Shown: positions 1-7,699 of the stretch, one piece after another
How the letters are laid out: every line of letters begins with the position of its first letter
Numbering within the stretch: position 1 is the first letter of the stretch
Source of the DNA: Thermoflexales bacterium
GTDB taxonomy: Bacteria; Chloroflexota; Anaerolineae; J036; Brachytrichaceae
NCBI GenBank assembly: GCA_025056895.1
Contig: JANWVJ010000009.1
Coordinates: 1-38,292 of the forward strand
Length of the DNA: 38,292 nucleotides
Reading direction: 5' to 3'
Translations under genes and position numbers: made by a program
Notes under the pieces: generated by a model
What the model was told of the DNA's origin: nothing
The model's input: only the letters and a program-made list of their open reading frames with translations
Databases searched by the model: none

Positions 1-737
1 ACTTTTCTTCCTATGCGAAACAAGAGCGCATTCCTGCACCGGCCAAGGCAATTTTGCCGGCGCTAAACGCCGCACTGCGGGCCTGGGAACGCCGCGCCGC
101 CCAGCGCGTCGATCAGTTCATTGCCATCTCGCGGGCGGTGCAACACCGCATCCGTACCTATTACGGGCGCGACTCGATCATCATCTACCCGCCGGTGCAA
201 ATCAACCGCTTCGCGGTCTCTACGACCCACGCAGATTATTTTCTGATCGTGTCGCGACTGCTGCCCTACAAACGCATCGATTTGGCCGTTGAAGCCTGCA
301 ACCGGCTGAGGCTGCCTCTCGTGATCGCCGGCGATGGACGCGACCGGCCACGCTTGGAGCGACTCGCCGGACCCAGCGTGCGTTTTTTGGGGCGCGTGGA
401 CGAGGCCACCCTGCACCAGTTGCTGGCCGGCTGTCGCGCCTTCCTCTTTCCGGGCCTGGAAGACTTCGGCATCGCGCCGATTCAGGCTATGGCGTGTGGC
501 AAACCGGTCATCGCATACGCCGGTGGGGGCGCACTCGACACGGTGATCGACGGCGTGACCGGCTTGTTGTTCGACGAGCCGAACGCCGAGGCGCTCGCCG
601 CCGCCTTGTCGAAACTGGAGACAGTGTCCTTTTCCCCTACCATCATTCGCGCTCATGCAGAACAATTCAGCACAGAGAGATTTCAACGTGAGATCATGCA
701 TCTGCTACGCGAACATGCTTCCCCTCGGTTGAAATAG
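1..737 (+). CDS. Glycosyltransferase family 4 (group 1), 5' end missing
   Basis: The reading frame is open from the left edge (first full codon at 3), so the N-terminal acceptor domain lies outside the window; the TTG at 54 is only an internal codon. What remains is the C-terminal GT-B half: a linker with YYGR followed by IYPPV, typical of family 4 mannosyl- or glucosyltransferases, then LIVSRLLPYKRIDLAVEA, which forms the first strand and helix of the nucleotide-sugar domain, the GRVDEATLHQLLAGC segment, and the donor-site motif PGLEDFGIAPIQAMACGKPVIAY, in which the EDFGI acidic pair replaces the usual E-x7-E. It would transfer a sugar from a nucleotide donor, probably for cell-surface glycan. 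The exact substrate cannot be read. topA starts 10 bases after its stop on the same strand. Confidence 0.88.
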   Translation, partial: FSSYAKQERIPAPAKAILPALNAALRAWERRAAQRVDQFIAISRAVQHRIRTYYGRDSIIIYPPVQINRFAVSTTHADYFLIVSRLLPYKRIDLAVEACNRLRLPLVIAGDGRDRPRLERLAGPSVRFLGRVDEATLHQLLAGCRAFLFPGLEDFGIAPIQAMACGKPVIAYAGGGALDTVIDGVTGLLFDEPNAEALAAALSKLETVSFSPTIIRAHAEQFSTERFQREIMHLLREHASPRLK

Positions 738-747
738 CTCCTGGTGT

Positions 748-3252
748 ATGATCAGCGCCCGAATGGAAGCCTTCTGTTTCAAGTGCCGGGGTAAGCACAC
801 ACTGCTTGATCCAAAACCGATCTTCTTCGCCAACGGCTCGCCGGCCTCGGTCGGTGTGTGCTCTAACTGCGGCTACGACAAAGTGTACAAAATGGGTCGC
901 ACGCCGGCCCACGACGGCTTGACGCCGCCAACGCGCTCCGAACAGGGTGCGGGCAGCGGGAGAGCATCGGCGGGCAAATCGAACGCCCCAGCGGGCGCAA
1001 ACAACGCGCGCAAAACCCCGTTGGTTATCGTCGAGTCGCCGGCGAAGGCGCGCACCATCGGCAAGTTTCTGGGGCGGAAGTTTCGTGTGCACGCCTCCAT
1101 CGGCCACATCCGCGACCTGCCTAAAAACCGCCTGGGGGTGGACGTAGGCGCCGATTTTGAACCGCGCTACGTCATCCCGACGGACAAAAAGAGCGTTGTC
1201 AAGGAGTTGAAGGCGCTGGCTAAAGAAGCCGGCGAGGTCTGGCTGGCGACAGACCCCGATCGCGAAGGTGAGGCAATCTCGTGGCACCTGACACACGTGC
1301 TGGACAAAGAGTTAAACGGCAAGCCGGTACGCCGAGTGGAATTTCACGAGATCACCGAGCACGCCATCGCCGAGGCGTTTTCCCATCCCCGCGAGCTGGA
1401 TCGCAATCTGGTAGACGCCCAACAGGCGCGCCGTATTCTGGATCGCCTGGTAGGCTACACCCTCAGCCCGCTGTTGCGAGACAAGATGCAACGCAAAGGG
1501 CTGAGCGCCGGCCGCGTGCAATCGGTGGCGCTGCGCTTGGTGTGCGAACGAGAGCGAGAAATTGAGCGCTTCAAGCCGGTGGAATACTGGACAATTGAAG
1601 CAGAGTTGGCAAAGCGAGCTAGCCTGGTCGGCAACGGCGGGCAAACAGCCGAGCAATCAGTTGACAGTCAAACGTTTATGGCCCGCCTGTTCAAGCTGAA
1701 CGGGGCCGAACCGGACCTCAAGACACACTCTGATGCGCAACAGGTGGTAGACGCTCTGCAAGAGGCTGACTACGTTGTACTGCGCGTGGAACGCAAGGAT
1801 CGCACCCGTCGGCCGGCGGCGCCGTTCACCACCAGCACCTTACAACAAGAAGCCAGCCGTAAACTGGGGTTTAACGCGCGGCGCACGATGGCCGCCGCGC
1901 AGCAACTGTACGAGGGCATCGACGTGGGCGAAGGGCCTGTGGGCCTAATCACTTACATGCGCACTGACTCGACGAACGTAGCCGTTTCAGCTCAGGCCGA
2001 GGCGCGTGAATGGATCGCCCAACGATACGGGCAAGAGTATCTACCCGATCAGCCGCCACGCTACACGTCGCGCAGCAAAAACGCCCAAGAAGCCCATGAA
2101 GCCATTCGTCCCACCTCTGTCTTTCGGGCGCCAGAAGAAGTGAAAGCGTATTTGGAGCGCGACCAGTTCCGTCTGTACGACTTGATCTGGAAACGCTTCA
2201 TTGCCAGCCAAATGGCCAATGCGGTGTACGACGCAACCACCGTTGACATCGATGCGCGTCCGGCCGGTGCGCCCGCTACAACCAACTCCACAACACCGGC
2301 CTATCTCTTCCGCGCCAGCGGGTCAATCGTCAAGTTTCCTGGATTTCTCAAAGTCTATGAAGAAGGGCGCGACGAAGACATTTTTGCAAACGCTGCCAAT
2401 GGCGAATCGTTTAACACGACAGACAAGCGGCTGCCGGAGCTGAGCGAGAACGAGCCGCTTGACCTGGTGCAACTGCTGCCGGAACAGCATTTCACCCAGC
2501 CCCCGCCGCGCTACACCGAGGCCAGCCTGATCAAGGCATTGGAGGAATACGGCATCGGCCGGCCGAGCACCTATGCCACGATTCTGGGAATCATCCAGTC
2601 ACGTTATTACGTGGCGCGAGAAGGCAAACAACTGCGCCCGACTGAACTGGGCCTACAGGTTAATGACCTTCTAGTAAAACACTTCCCGCAGTACATCGAC
2701 GTAGGCTTCACAGCGCATGTCGAGGATGAGTTAGACGATATTGAAACCGGGGCGCGCGCGTGGCAGCCGGTGCTACACGAGTTCTACGATCCTTTCAAAA
2801 CAGCAGTTGAGCAGGCAGCGCAGTCTATTGCCCCAATCGAACGCACGGTGGAATACACCGGTGAACCATGCCCGCGTTGCGGCAGTCCTCTGGTGTACAA
2901 GCAAGGTCGATTCGGGCGCTTCATCGGCTGCTCGAACTTCCCGCAGTGCCGCTACGTAGAACCGATTAGCTTGCCGGGTGTGCGCTGCCCCAAGTGCGGC
3001 GGTAAGCTGGTCGAGAAGCGCGTGCGCAAAGGCCGGCGCGTGTTCTACGGCTGCGCCAGCTATCCGGCTTGCGACTTTACAACCTGGAACCGCCCCGTGC
3101 CGATGAGATGCCCCAGCGGAGATGGCGGATTGATGGTAGAAGTCGGCAAAGGCAAAGCCAAGTGCCTGACGTGCGAGCAGGTGTTCGAGATTTCGGATGA
3201 AGGCGATGCAACGGCCACAATGCAGCAAATAGTAGGGGACGCTGCAGTATGA
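748..3252 (+). CDS. topA: DNA topoisomerase I with N-terminal DUF5679 zinc module
   Basis: Type IA topoisomerase that relaxes negatively supercoiled DNA. The TOPRIM domain begins near residue 91 (LVIVESPAKA) with the metal-binding DPDREGEA. The active-site tyrosine is Y403 in GLITYMRTDST. The C-terminal part has zinc ribbons: CPRCG...GCSNFPQC and CPKCG...GCASYPAC, then a third, less regular CPSGDG...CLTC. Before the TOPRIM domain sits an extra segment of about 50 residues with CFKC and CSNC pairs, matching the DUF5679 family, followed by a low-complexity linker (residues 55-90). The DUF5679 pattern normally begins MEAxCxKC, so translation may really start at 763 (second ATG); neither ATG has a clear ribosome-binding site. 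The 3' end overlaps the ABC transporter start by ATGA. Confidence 0.95.
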   Translation: MISARMEAFCFKCRGKHTLLDPKPIFFANGSPASVGVCSNCGYDKVYKMGRTPAHDGLTPPTRSEQGAGSGRASAGKSNAPAGANNARKTPLVIVESPAKARTIGKFLGRKFRVHASIGHIRDLPKNRLGVDVGADFEPRYVIPTDKKSVVKELKALAKEAGEVWLATDPDREGEAISWHLTHVLDKELNGKPVRRVEFHEITEHAIAEAFSHPRELDRNLVDAQQARRILDRLVGYTLSPLLRDKMQRKGLSAGRVQSVALRLVCEREREIERFKPVEYWTIEAELAKRASLVGNGGQTAEQSVDSQTFMARLFKLNGAEPDLKTHSDAQQVVDALQEADYVVLRVERKDRTRRPAAPFTTSTLQQEASRKLGFNARRTMAAAQQLYEGIDVGEGPVGLITYMRTDSTNVAVSAQAEAREWIAQRYGQEYLPDQPPRYTSRSKNAQEAHEAIRPTSVFRAPEEVKAYLERDQFRLYDLIWKRFIASQMANAVYDATTVDIDARPAGAPATTNSTTPAYLFRASGSIVKFPGFLKVYEEGRDEDIFANAANGESFNTTDKRLPELSENEPLDLVQLLPEQHFTQPPPRYTEASLIKALEEYGIGRPSTYATILGIIQSRYYVAREGKQLRPTELGLQVNDLLVKHFPQYIDVGFTAHVEDELDDIETGARAWQPVLHEFYDPFKTAVEQAAQSIAPIERTVEYTGEPCPRCGSPLVYKQGRFGRFIGCSNFPQCRYVEPISLPGVRCPKCGGKLVEKRVRKGRRVFYGCASYPACDFTTWNRPVPMRCPSGDGGLMVEVGKGKAKCLTCEQVFEISDEGDATATMQQIVGDAAV

Positions 3253-5093
3253 CGACGATGGGCAAGGTTGGTTCGTTATCCAAGCTGGGGGACCTGCGCC
3301 GGCTGCTTCGCTATGTGGCGCCCTATCGCTGGTCGTTGATTGCAGCCAGCCTGTTGTTCTTGTTGAGCAGCGGCCTGTTTCTCGCTTTCCCGGCCATCAG
3401 CGGACAACTGGTCAACTCTGTGAGCGGTATGGCGCTGCCCTTTTCGCCCGGCGAGATCATGCTGGCGCTGGTGATCGTATTTGTCTTGCGAGCGCTGGTG
3501 GATATCGTCAGCCAGTATTTGCTCAACCGAACTGCTGAAAGCGTGACGCTTGACCTGCGCAGCGATGTATATCGCCACTTGCAGAAGCTGGGGCTGTCAT
3601 TCTACACAGCGCGGCGCACCGGCGAGCTGGTTTCGCGCCTGTCGTCGGATGTCACGGTTGTGCGCAACGCCCTGGTGAACAATGTGGCAACGTTGCTATC
3701 CAACATCTTGTCGGTGGTCGGGGCAGCAGCGCTGATCCTGATGGTGAACTGGCGGTTGACGCTGGTCGTGCTGATTGTGCTGCCGGCAGCGACGTTGATC
3801 GCAGTAGGCTACGGGCGCGCCATTCGCCCGCTCTCGCGGCAGGTGCAGGATAAACTAGCCGAATCAAGCAGCGTGGCCGAAGAGGCCATCAGCGGTGTGC
3901 GAGTGGTCAAGTCATTCGGGCGTGAGGAGTATGAGACCGCCCGCTTCGAGACAGCAGCTCGCGCGACCTTTCGCGCCGCCCTTCGCTTGGCCACTATCCG
4001 CTCTACATTTGGGCCGCTGATCGGGCTGATGTTCTTCTTCGCGCTGCTGGCAATTTTGTGGTTTGGGTCACAAGAAGTATCGGCTGGGCGGCTGAGCGCC
4101 GGCGATCTAGTGGCTTTCTTGCTCTACGGGAGCATCATCGCCGGCAGCGTCGGTGTGCTGGCGCAAATCTTCTCACAGCTTCAGGAAGCCGTGGGCGCTA
4201 CCCAGCGCCTGTTTGAGATTCTAGACACGCCATGTGATGTGTGCGACTCGCCTCATGCCCGGCCGATCGGCGTTGCCCAAGGCCGCATCACATTCGAGCG
4301 CGTGTCATTCGCTTACGAATCCGGTATTGAAGTGGTGCGTGACGTTGACTTAGACATTGCGCCGGGCGAGATTGTGGCGCTGGTCGGGCCGAGCGGAGCC
4401 GGCAAGTCGACCTTATTTAACCTGATCCCGCGCTTCTATGACCCTACCGGCGGCGCAGTCAAACTGGACGGCGTTGATTTGCGCGAGATCACACTGGCGA
4501 GCCTGCGTGCCAACATCGGCATCGTGCCGCAGGAGACAGTGCTGTTCAGTGGGACGGTGCGGGAGAACATTCTGTATGGCCGGCTGGATGCTACGGAATC
4601 CGAGATGATCGCTGCTGCCCAAGCTGCAAATGCCCACGATTTCATCGTTGACTTACCACAAGGCTACGATACGCCGGTCGGCGAACGGGGCGTCAAACTG
4701 AGCGGCGGTCAACGCCAACGAATTGCCATCGCGCGCGCCGTGCTCAAGGATCCGCGCATCCTGCTGCTAGACGAGGCGACCTCTTCTCTGGACAGCGAGA
4801 GCGAAGGGCTGGTGCAAGAGGCGCTGGGCCGCCTGATGCAAGGCCGCACCACCATCATCATCGCCCATCGCCTGAGCACAGTGCAGATAGCGCACCGTAT
4901 CGCCGTGCTTGATAAAGGCCGGCTGGTTGAGCTGGGAACACACAACGAGCTAATCGCGCGCGACGGTTTGTACCGCCGACTGTACTCGTTGCAATTCGCT
5001 TTGCCGGATGAAGACATCGGCGCGCTGCCAGCAGATCAAACCGATTCTGTGCTTTTCGGCTCGCCCGCTTCGCCGCTACAATATCGCGCATGA
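3249..5093 (+). CDS. ABC exporter, fused membrane and ATPase domains (MsbA/LmrA type)
   Basis: A half-transporter of 614 residues that would work as a homodimer in the cytoplasmic membrane. The first 320 or so residues form six hydrophobic segments of the type 1 exporter fold, with the coupling-helix region SFYTARRTGELVSRLSSD. The nucleotide-binding domain has Walker A GPSGAGKST (from residue 380), the Q-loop IVPQETVLFSGT, signature LSGGQ, Walker B ILLLDEATSSLD and the switch histidine in IIAHRLS. Length and order match lipid or multidrug exporters; the substrate cannot be inferred. Its ATG overlaps the topA stop (ATGA) and its own stop overlaps the next start in the same way, so topA, this gene and the epimerase are probably translated from one message. 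Confidence 0.93.
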   Translation: MTTMGKVGSLSKLGDLRRLLRYVAPYRWSLIAASLLFLLSSGLFLAFPAISGQLVNSVSGMALPFSPGEIMLALVIVFVLRALVDIVSQYLLNRTAESVTLDLRSDVYRHLQKLGLSFYTARRTGELVSRLSSDVTVVRNALVNNVATLLSNILSVVGAAALILMVNWRLTLVVLIVLPAATLIAVGYGRAIRPLSRQVQDKLAESSSVAEEAISGVRVVKSFGREEYETARFETAARATFRAALRLATIRSTFGPLIGLMFFFALLAILWFGSQEVSAGRLSAGDLVAFLLYGSIIAGSVGVLAQIFSQLQEAVGATQRLFEILDTPCDVCDSPHARPIGVAQGRITFERVSFAYESGIEVVRDVDLDIAPGEIVALVGPSGAGKSTLFNLIPRFYDPTGGAVKLDGVDLREITLASLRANIGIVPQETVLFSGTVRENILYGRLDATESEMIAAAQAANAHDFIVDLPQGYDTPVGERGVKLSGGQRQRIAIARAVLKDPRILLLDEATSSLDSESEGLVQEALGRLMQGRTTIIIAHRLSTVQIAHRIAVLDKGRLVELGTHNELIARDGLYRRLYSLQFALPDEDIGALPADQTDSVLFGSPASPLQYRA

Positions 5094-6058
5094 ACGAACT
5101 GCATGTCGTCTTCGGCGCCACCGGCGCACTGGGCTCGGCAATTGTACGCTGCTTGAGCCGGCACAATAAGCCGGTGCTGGCCGTCGTCCGGGATGAGGAC
5201 AAGGCGCAACGTGTGCTGCCCGAAGACACCGAGTATTCCGTTGCCGATGCGCTGGACACCGATCATGTGCAGTATCTGTGCCAAGGCGCGACGGCCATCT
5301 ACAACTGCGTTCACACGCGGGGCGAGAACTGGTTTAAGCTGACCGAGAATCTGATTGCCGGCGCCAAAGCAGTCGGCGCGCGATTAATCTATCCATCCAA
5401 TATTCACGTGTATGGGCCGCTGCAACGTTCGCCGGCGACGGAAGACCATCCGCGCTTGGCGACCAGTAAGCGCGGGATTCTGCGCAACAGCATCGAAAAG
5501 ATGCTCGCGGACGCCCACACACGCGACGGGTTGCAATACGTTATTCCCCGCTTGGGGGGCATCTACGGCCCGCTGGTCACGGACAGCTTCATCGCCGAGA
5601 TCACCGAATCAGCTATCCAAGACAAACAAGCGTTCTGGTACGGCAAACTGGATGTGCTCTTTGACCTGGTGTACGTGGACGACGCAGCAATGGCGTGCGT
5701 GCTGTTGAGCAGCGTCCCACAAGAGCCAGGCGACGACCCGGTCTGGCACATCCCTGGCTGCGGGCCGATCACCGGACGACGCTTCATCGAGCTGACCTTT
5801 CAAGCTGCCGGCCACAAGCCGAAGATGGGCGTGCGCAGTCGGCTGATGCTGTCGGCGTTGGGGATGGCCGTACCGGCAGCCAAGGAGCTGGTCGAGCTGC
5901 TCTACGAATTCGAAACGCCCACCTTGATGGATGGATCAAAGTTCACTACCGCCTTCCCTCGCTTCCGCTACACCCCTTACGAGGAAGGCATTCCGCGCAT
6001 GGTTGAATGGTTCCGCGAGTATTTGGCGGAACAAGCTTCTTTGACGGGCAAGCCGTAG
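5090..6058 (+). CDS. Atypical extended SDR, NAD-dependent epimerase/dehydratase family
   Basis: 322 residues with the N-terminal nucleotide-binding motif GATGALG (residues 9-15) and the extended-SDR feature HVYGP. The usual catalytic YxxxK is not visible: where it is expected the protein reads LATSKRGILRNSIEKML, resembling the subgroup of epimerase-like proteins with a (T/S)xKGRxRAxxE segment. It may therefore be a redox enzyme with a different catalytic residue, or a nucleotide-binding protein without epimerase activity. The start overlaps the ABC transporter stop (ATGA). It is the last gene of the plus-strand block and is convergent with the PfkB kinase 64 bases away; no convincing terminator is seen between them. 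Confidence 0.85.
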   Translation: MNELHVVFGATGALGSAIVRCLSRHNKPVLAVVRDEDKAQRVLPEDTEYSVADALDTDHVQYLCQGATAIYNCVHTRGENWFKLTENLIAGAKAVGARLIYPSNIHVYGPLQRSPATEDHPRLATSKRGILRNSIEKMLADAHTRDGLQYVIPRLGGIYGPLVTDSFIAEITESAIQDKQAFWYGKLDVLFDLVYVDDAAMACVLLSSVPQEPGDDPVWHIPGCGPITGRRFIELTFQAAGHKPKMGVRSRLMLSALGMAVPAAKELVELLYEFETPTLMDGSKFTTAFPRFRYTPYEEGIPRMVEWFREYLAEQASLTGKP

Positions 6059-6122
6059 CGCACCTCTGGAAAATAAGCAAAACAAGCCGGCGACAGAGAT
6101 CAGGGCGAACGAGGCGAACAGC

Positions 6123-7028
6123 TCAATCGCCGATGAGGTGTAAGACTTCCTCAAGGGTTGGGGGAGGAAACAACGATTCGCGACTGCACTTGAGTGCAGC
6201 GGCTGCATTGGCAAAACGCAACATGCGCGCAATCGGCCAGCCCTGAAGGTAGGCGTAGAGGACGCCGGCTTTAAATACCTCGCCGGCGCTGGTCGTATCC
6301 ACCACCGGTACATCAAAAGCCGGGCTTTCTAGAAAATTGCCGTCGTGGTCGAGGGCCACACAGCCTTTGTTGCCCAGCGTGGTGATGATGAGCGCTTGGC
6401 CGCTGCGACGGAGACGATCCATGTGTTCGCGCACATCGACGCCCGGAAACTGTTGCGCGGTGAAGTCATAGGAATTGACGATCACGCCGGCGCATTGAAG
6501 CATCGGATGATCGGGCCACACCACATCGGCGGCAACCACCGGCCGGCCGGCATCCCTGGCCAGTTGGGCGGCGCGGATGCGTTCTTCGCGCCCATACACA
6601 TCTACACTCAGGAGCCGCGCACGGCGAACCACTTCCACTGTTAGCGGCACTTTGGGCGTCTCATCGAACCAGTAACCCAATACGCTGCGTTCGCCGTCGG
6701 GCGTCACTAACACACGTCGAAAGGGGGTGCGAATGCCGGCTTGACGCGCCACATAGCGCAGATCAACGCCGGGATGAGCATGAAGCGCTGTGATAATTTG
6801 ATTCCCATACTCGTCTTCGCCGATCAGATTGCCGATCAGCGCCACCTCCAAACCCCACCCCGCCAGCGTCACTCCTACATTCACTGCTTCCCCGCCCGGA
6901 TGATATTGCTCGGCGATGACCTGAACATCACGGCGCGGATGCGGCAAAAAAGGCACGCGCACGGTGTTCTCAAAGGAGATCGTGCCATAGCACAAGACAT
7001 CAAAACGAATCATTCGCTCCGGCAACAT
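6123..7028 (-). CDS. PfkB/ribokinase-family sugar kinase with altered catalytic motif
   Basis: 301 residues with the ribokinase-fold layout: an N-terminal GGEAVNVGVTLAGWGL segment (sugar-binding glycine pair and Asn), the lid strands, and the C-terminal PfkB signature. In the family this signature reads DTxGAGD, whose last Asp is the catalytic base; here residues 244-250 read DTTSAGE, so the anion-hole Gly is Ser (247) and the catalytic Asp is Glu (250, codon GAG on the minus strand at 6281-6279). The rest is intact, so it may be a slow or altered kinase, or a non-catalytic sugar-binding protein. GGAGAG lies 6-7 bases before the ATG at 7028, supporting that start over the Met at residue 6. 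It is transcribed divergently from the PHP/ADH locus. Confidence 0.85.
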   Translation of the reverse strand: MLPERMIRFDVLCYGTISFENTVRVPFLPHPRRDVQVIAEQYHPGGEAVNVGVTLAGWGLEVALIGNLIGEDEYGNQIITALHAHPGVDLRYVARQAGIRTPFRRVLVTPDGERSVLGYWFDETPKVPLTVEVVRRARLLSVDVYGREERIRAAQLARDAGRPVVAADVVWPDHPMLQCAGVIVNSYDFTAQQFPGVDVREHMDRLRRSGQALIITTLGNKGCVALDHDGNFLESPAFDVPVVDTTSAGEVFKAGVLYAYLQGWPIARMLRFANAAAALKCSRESLFPPPTLEEVLHLIGD

Positions 7029-7273
7029 GCTTACTCTCCGTCGTCACCGGTGATTGTAGCCGGAAGTGTCTTCTGTGGAGGGCACATTTTCGCTGAAGCG
7101 GCACACGCTGCTGCGTGATCGGTGAAGCGGCGCGGGTAAAGAGTATCCCGTCGCCTGCGCTCGGACAGTGCGCCGTCTTCATCTGTTGACTATGTGCCGT
7201 TTACGAAAACTTAACACGAAGTCTGTATGGTGCTGGTAGTTCACTAGATCACGATGGTCGAAGGAGCACTCTG

Positions 7274-7477
7274 ATGAAGAAGCAACAACTTGAGCAACAA
7301 ATCGACTTCGTCCGGCGCGAGTTGACTCGTTTGAACCAGGAAATCAGCTTGCACGAAGGCGTGCAAGCGCAAATGCTCCGTGTGCGCCAGAACCGGCTCA
7401 TTGCCGAGCTAGAACGCTTAGAAGCGCTTCTCCACAATCAGCCCAGCGCCGTGCCGGCCATGGCCACCAGCCATTAG
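7274..7477 (+). CDS. Small coiled-coil protein, function unknown
   Basis: A 67-residue protein that is almost entirely charged amphipathic helix: Lys, Glu, Gln, Arg and Leu recur with heptad-like spacing from residue 3 to about 54, followed by a short Pro/Ala tail. A strong ribosome-binding site, GAAGGAG at 7259-7265, lies 8 bases before the ATG, which is the main argument that this is a real gene. There is no signal peptide or membrane segment. I do not recognise the family. It stands alone between the divergent kinase and the promoter of the PHP operon. The 220 bases after it are pyrimidine-rich (CTCTCC/TTCTTCTC runs) and hold no obvious hairpin. Confidence 0.6.
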   Translation: MKKQQLEQQIDFVRRELTRLNQEISLHEGVQAQMLRVRQNRLIAELERLEALLHNQPSAVPAMATSH

Positions 7478-7590
7478 GCCGGCTTAGTCCTCTGCCCTCT
7501 CCTTTCTTCTCTCCTCTGCTTTTCTGCCTTATTCCCGTTCGCTTCCAGAACTGCTGAATCGTCAAATCCCGCCATAGCCCTCCCGGTTGA

Positions 7591-7619
7591 TTGACCACCC
7601 CTCTGCTTCGGGCTAGAAT
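7591..7619 (+). promoter_or_regulatory. Sigma70-type promoter of the PHP/ADH operon
   Basis: TTGACC at 7591-7596, a 17-base spacer and TAGAAT at 7614-7619: each box matches consensus in five of six positions at optimal spacing. Transcription would begin near 7626 and leave a leader of about 75 bases before the PHP gene. No competing promoter is seen before the following genes, so it probably drives several of them. Confidence 0.65.
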
Positions 7620-7699
7620 CACCGCGCCCAGGCCAAGCGTTATCGCCTGCGACAAGCGGGTAATCCTGATCCGAGGAGTGTTAATCCATTCACGCACAC

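Noticed and set aside
63-701. Long minus-strand frame opposite the glycosyltransferase
   Set aside because: It mirrors a GC-rich coding strand, has no recognisable domain or start signal, and the plus-strand protein is a clear family member. The same reasoning removes the other long antisense frames (for example 694-1296, 2773-3228, 34939-35826).
7186-7231. TTGACT followed by possible -10 boxes before the small coiled-coil gene
   Set aside because: No hexamer resembling TATAAT lies 16-18 bases downstream; the nearest (TATGGT) is at 35 bases.
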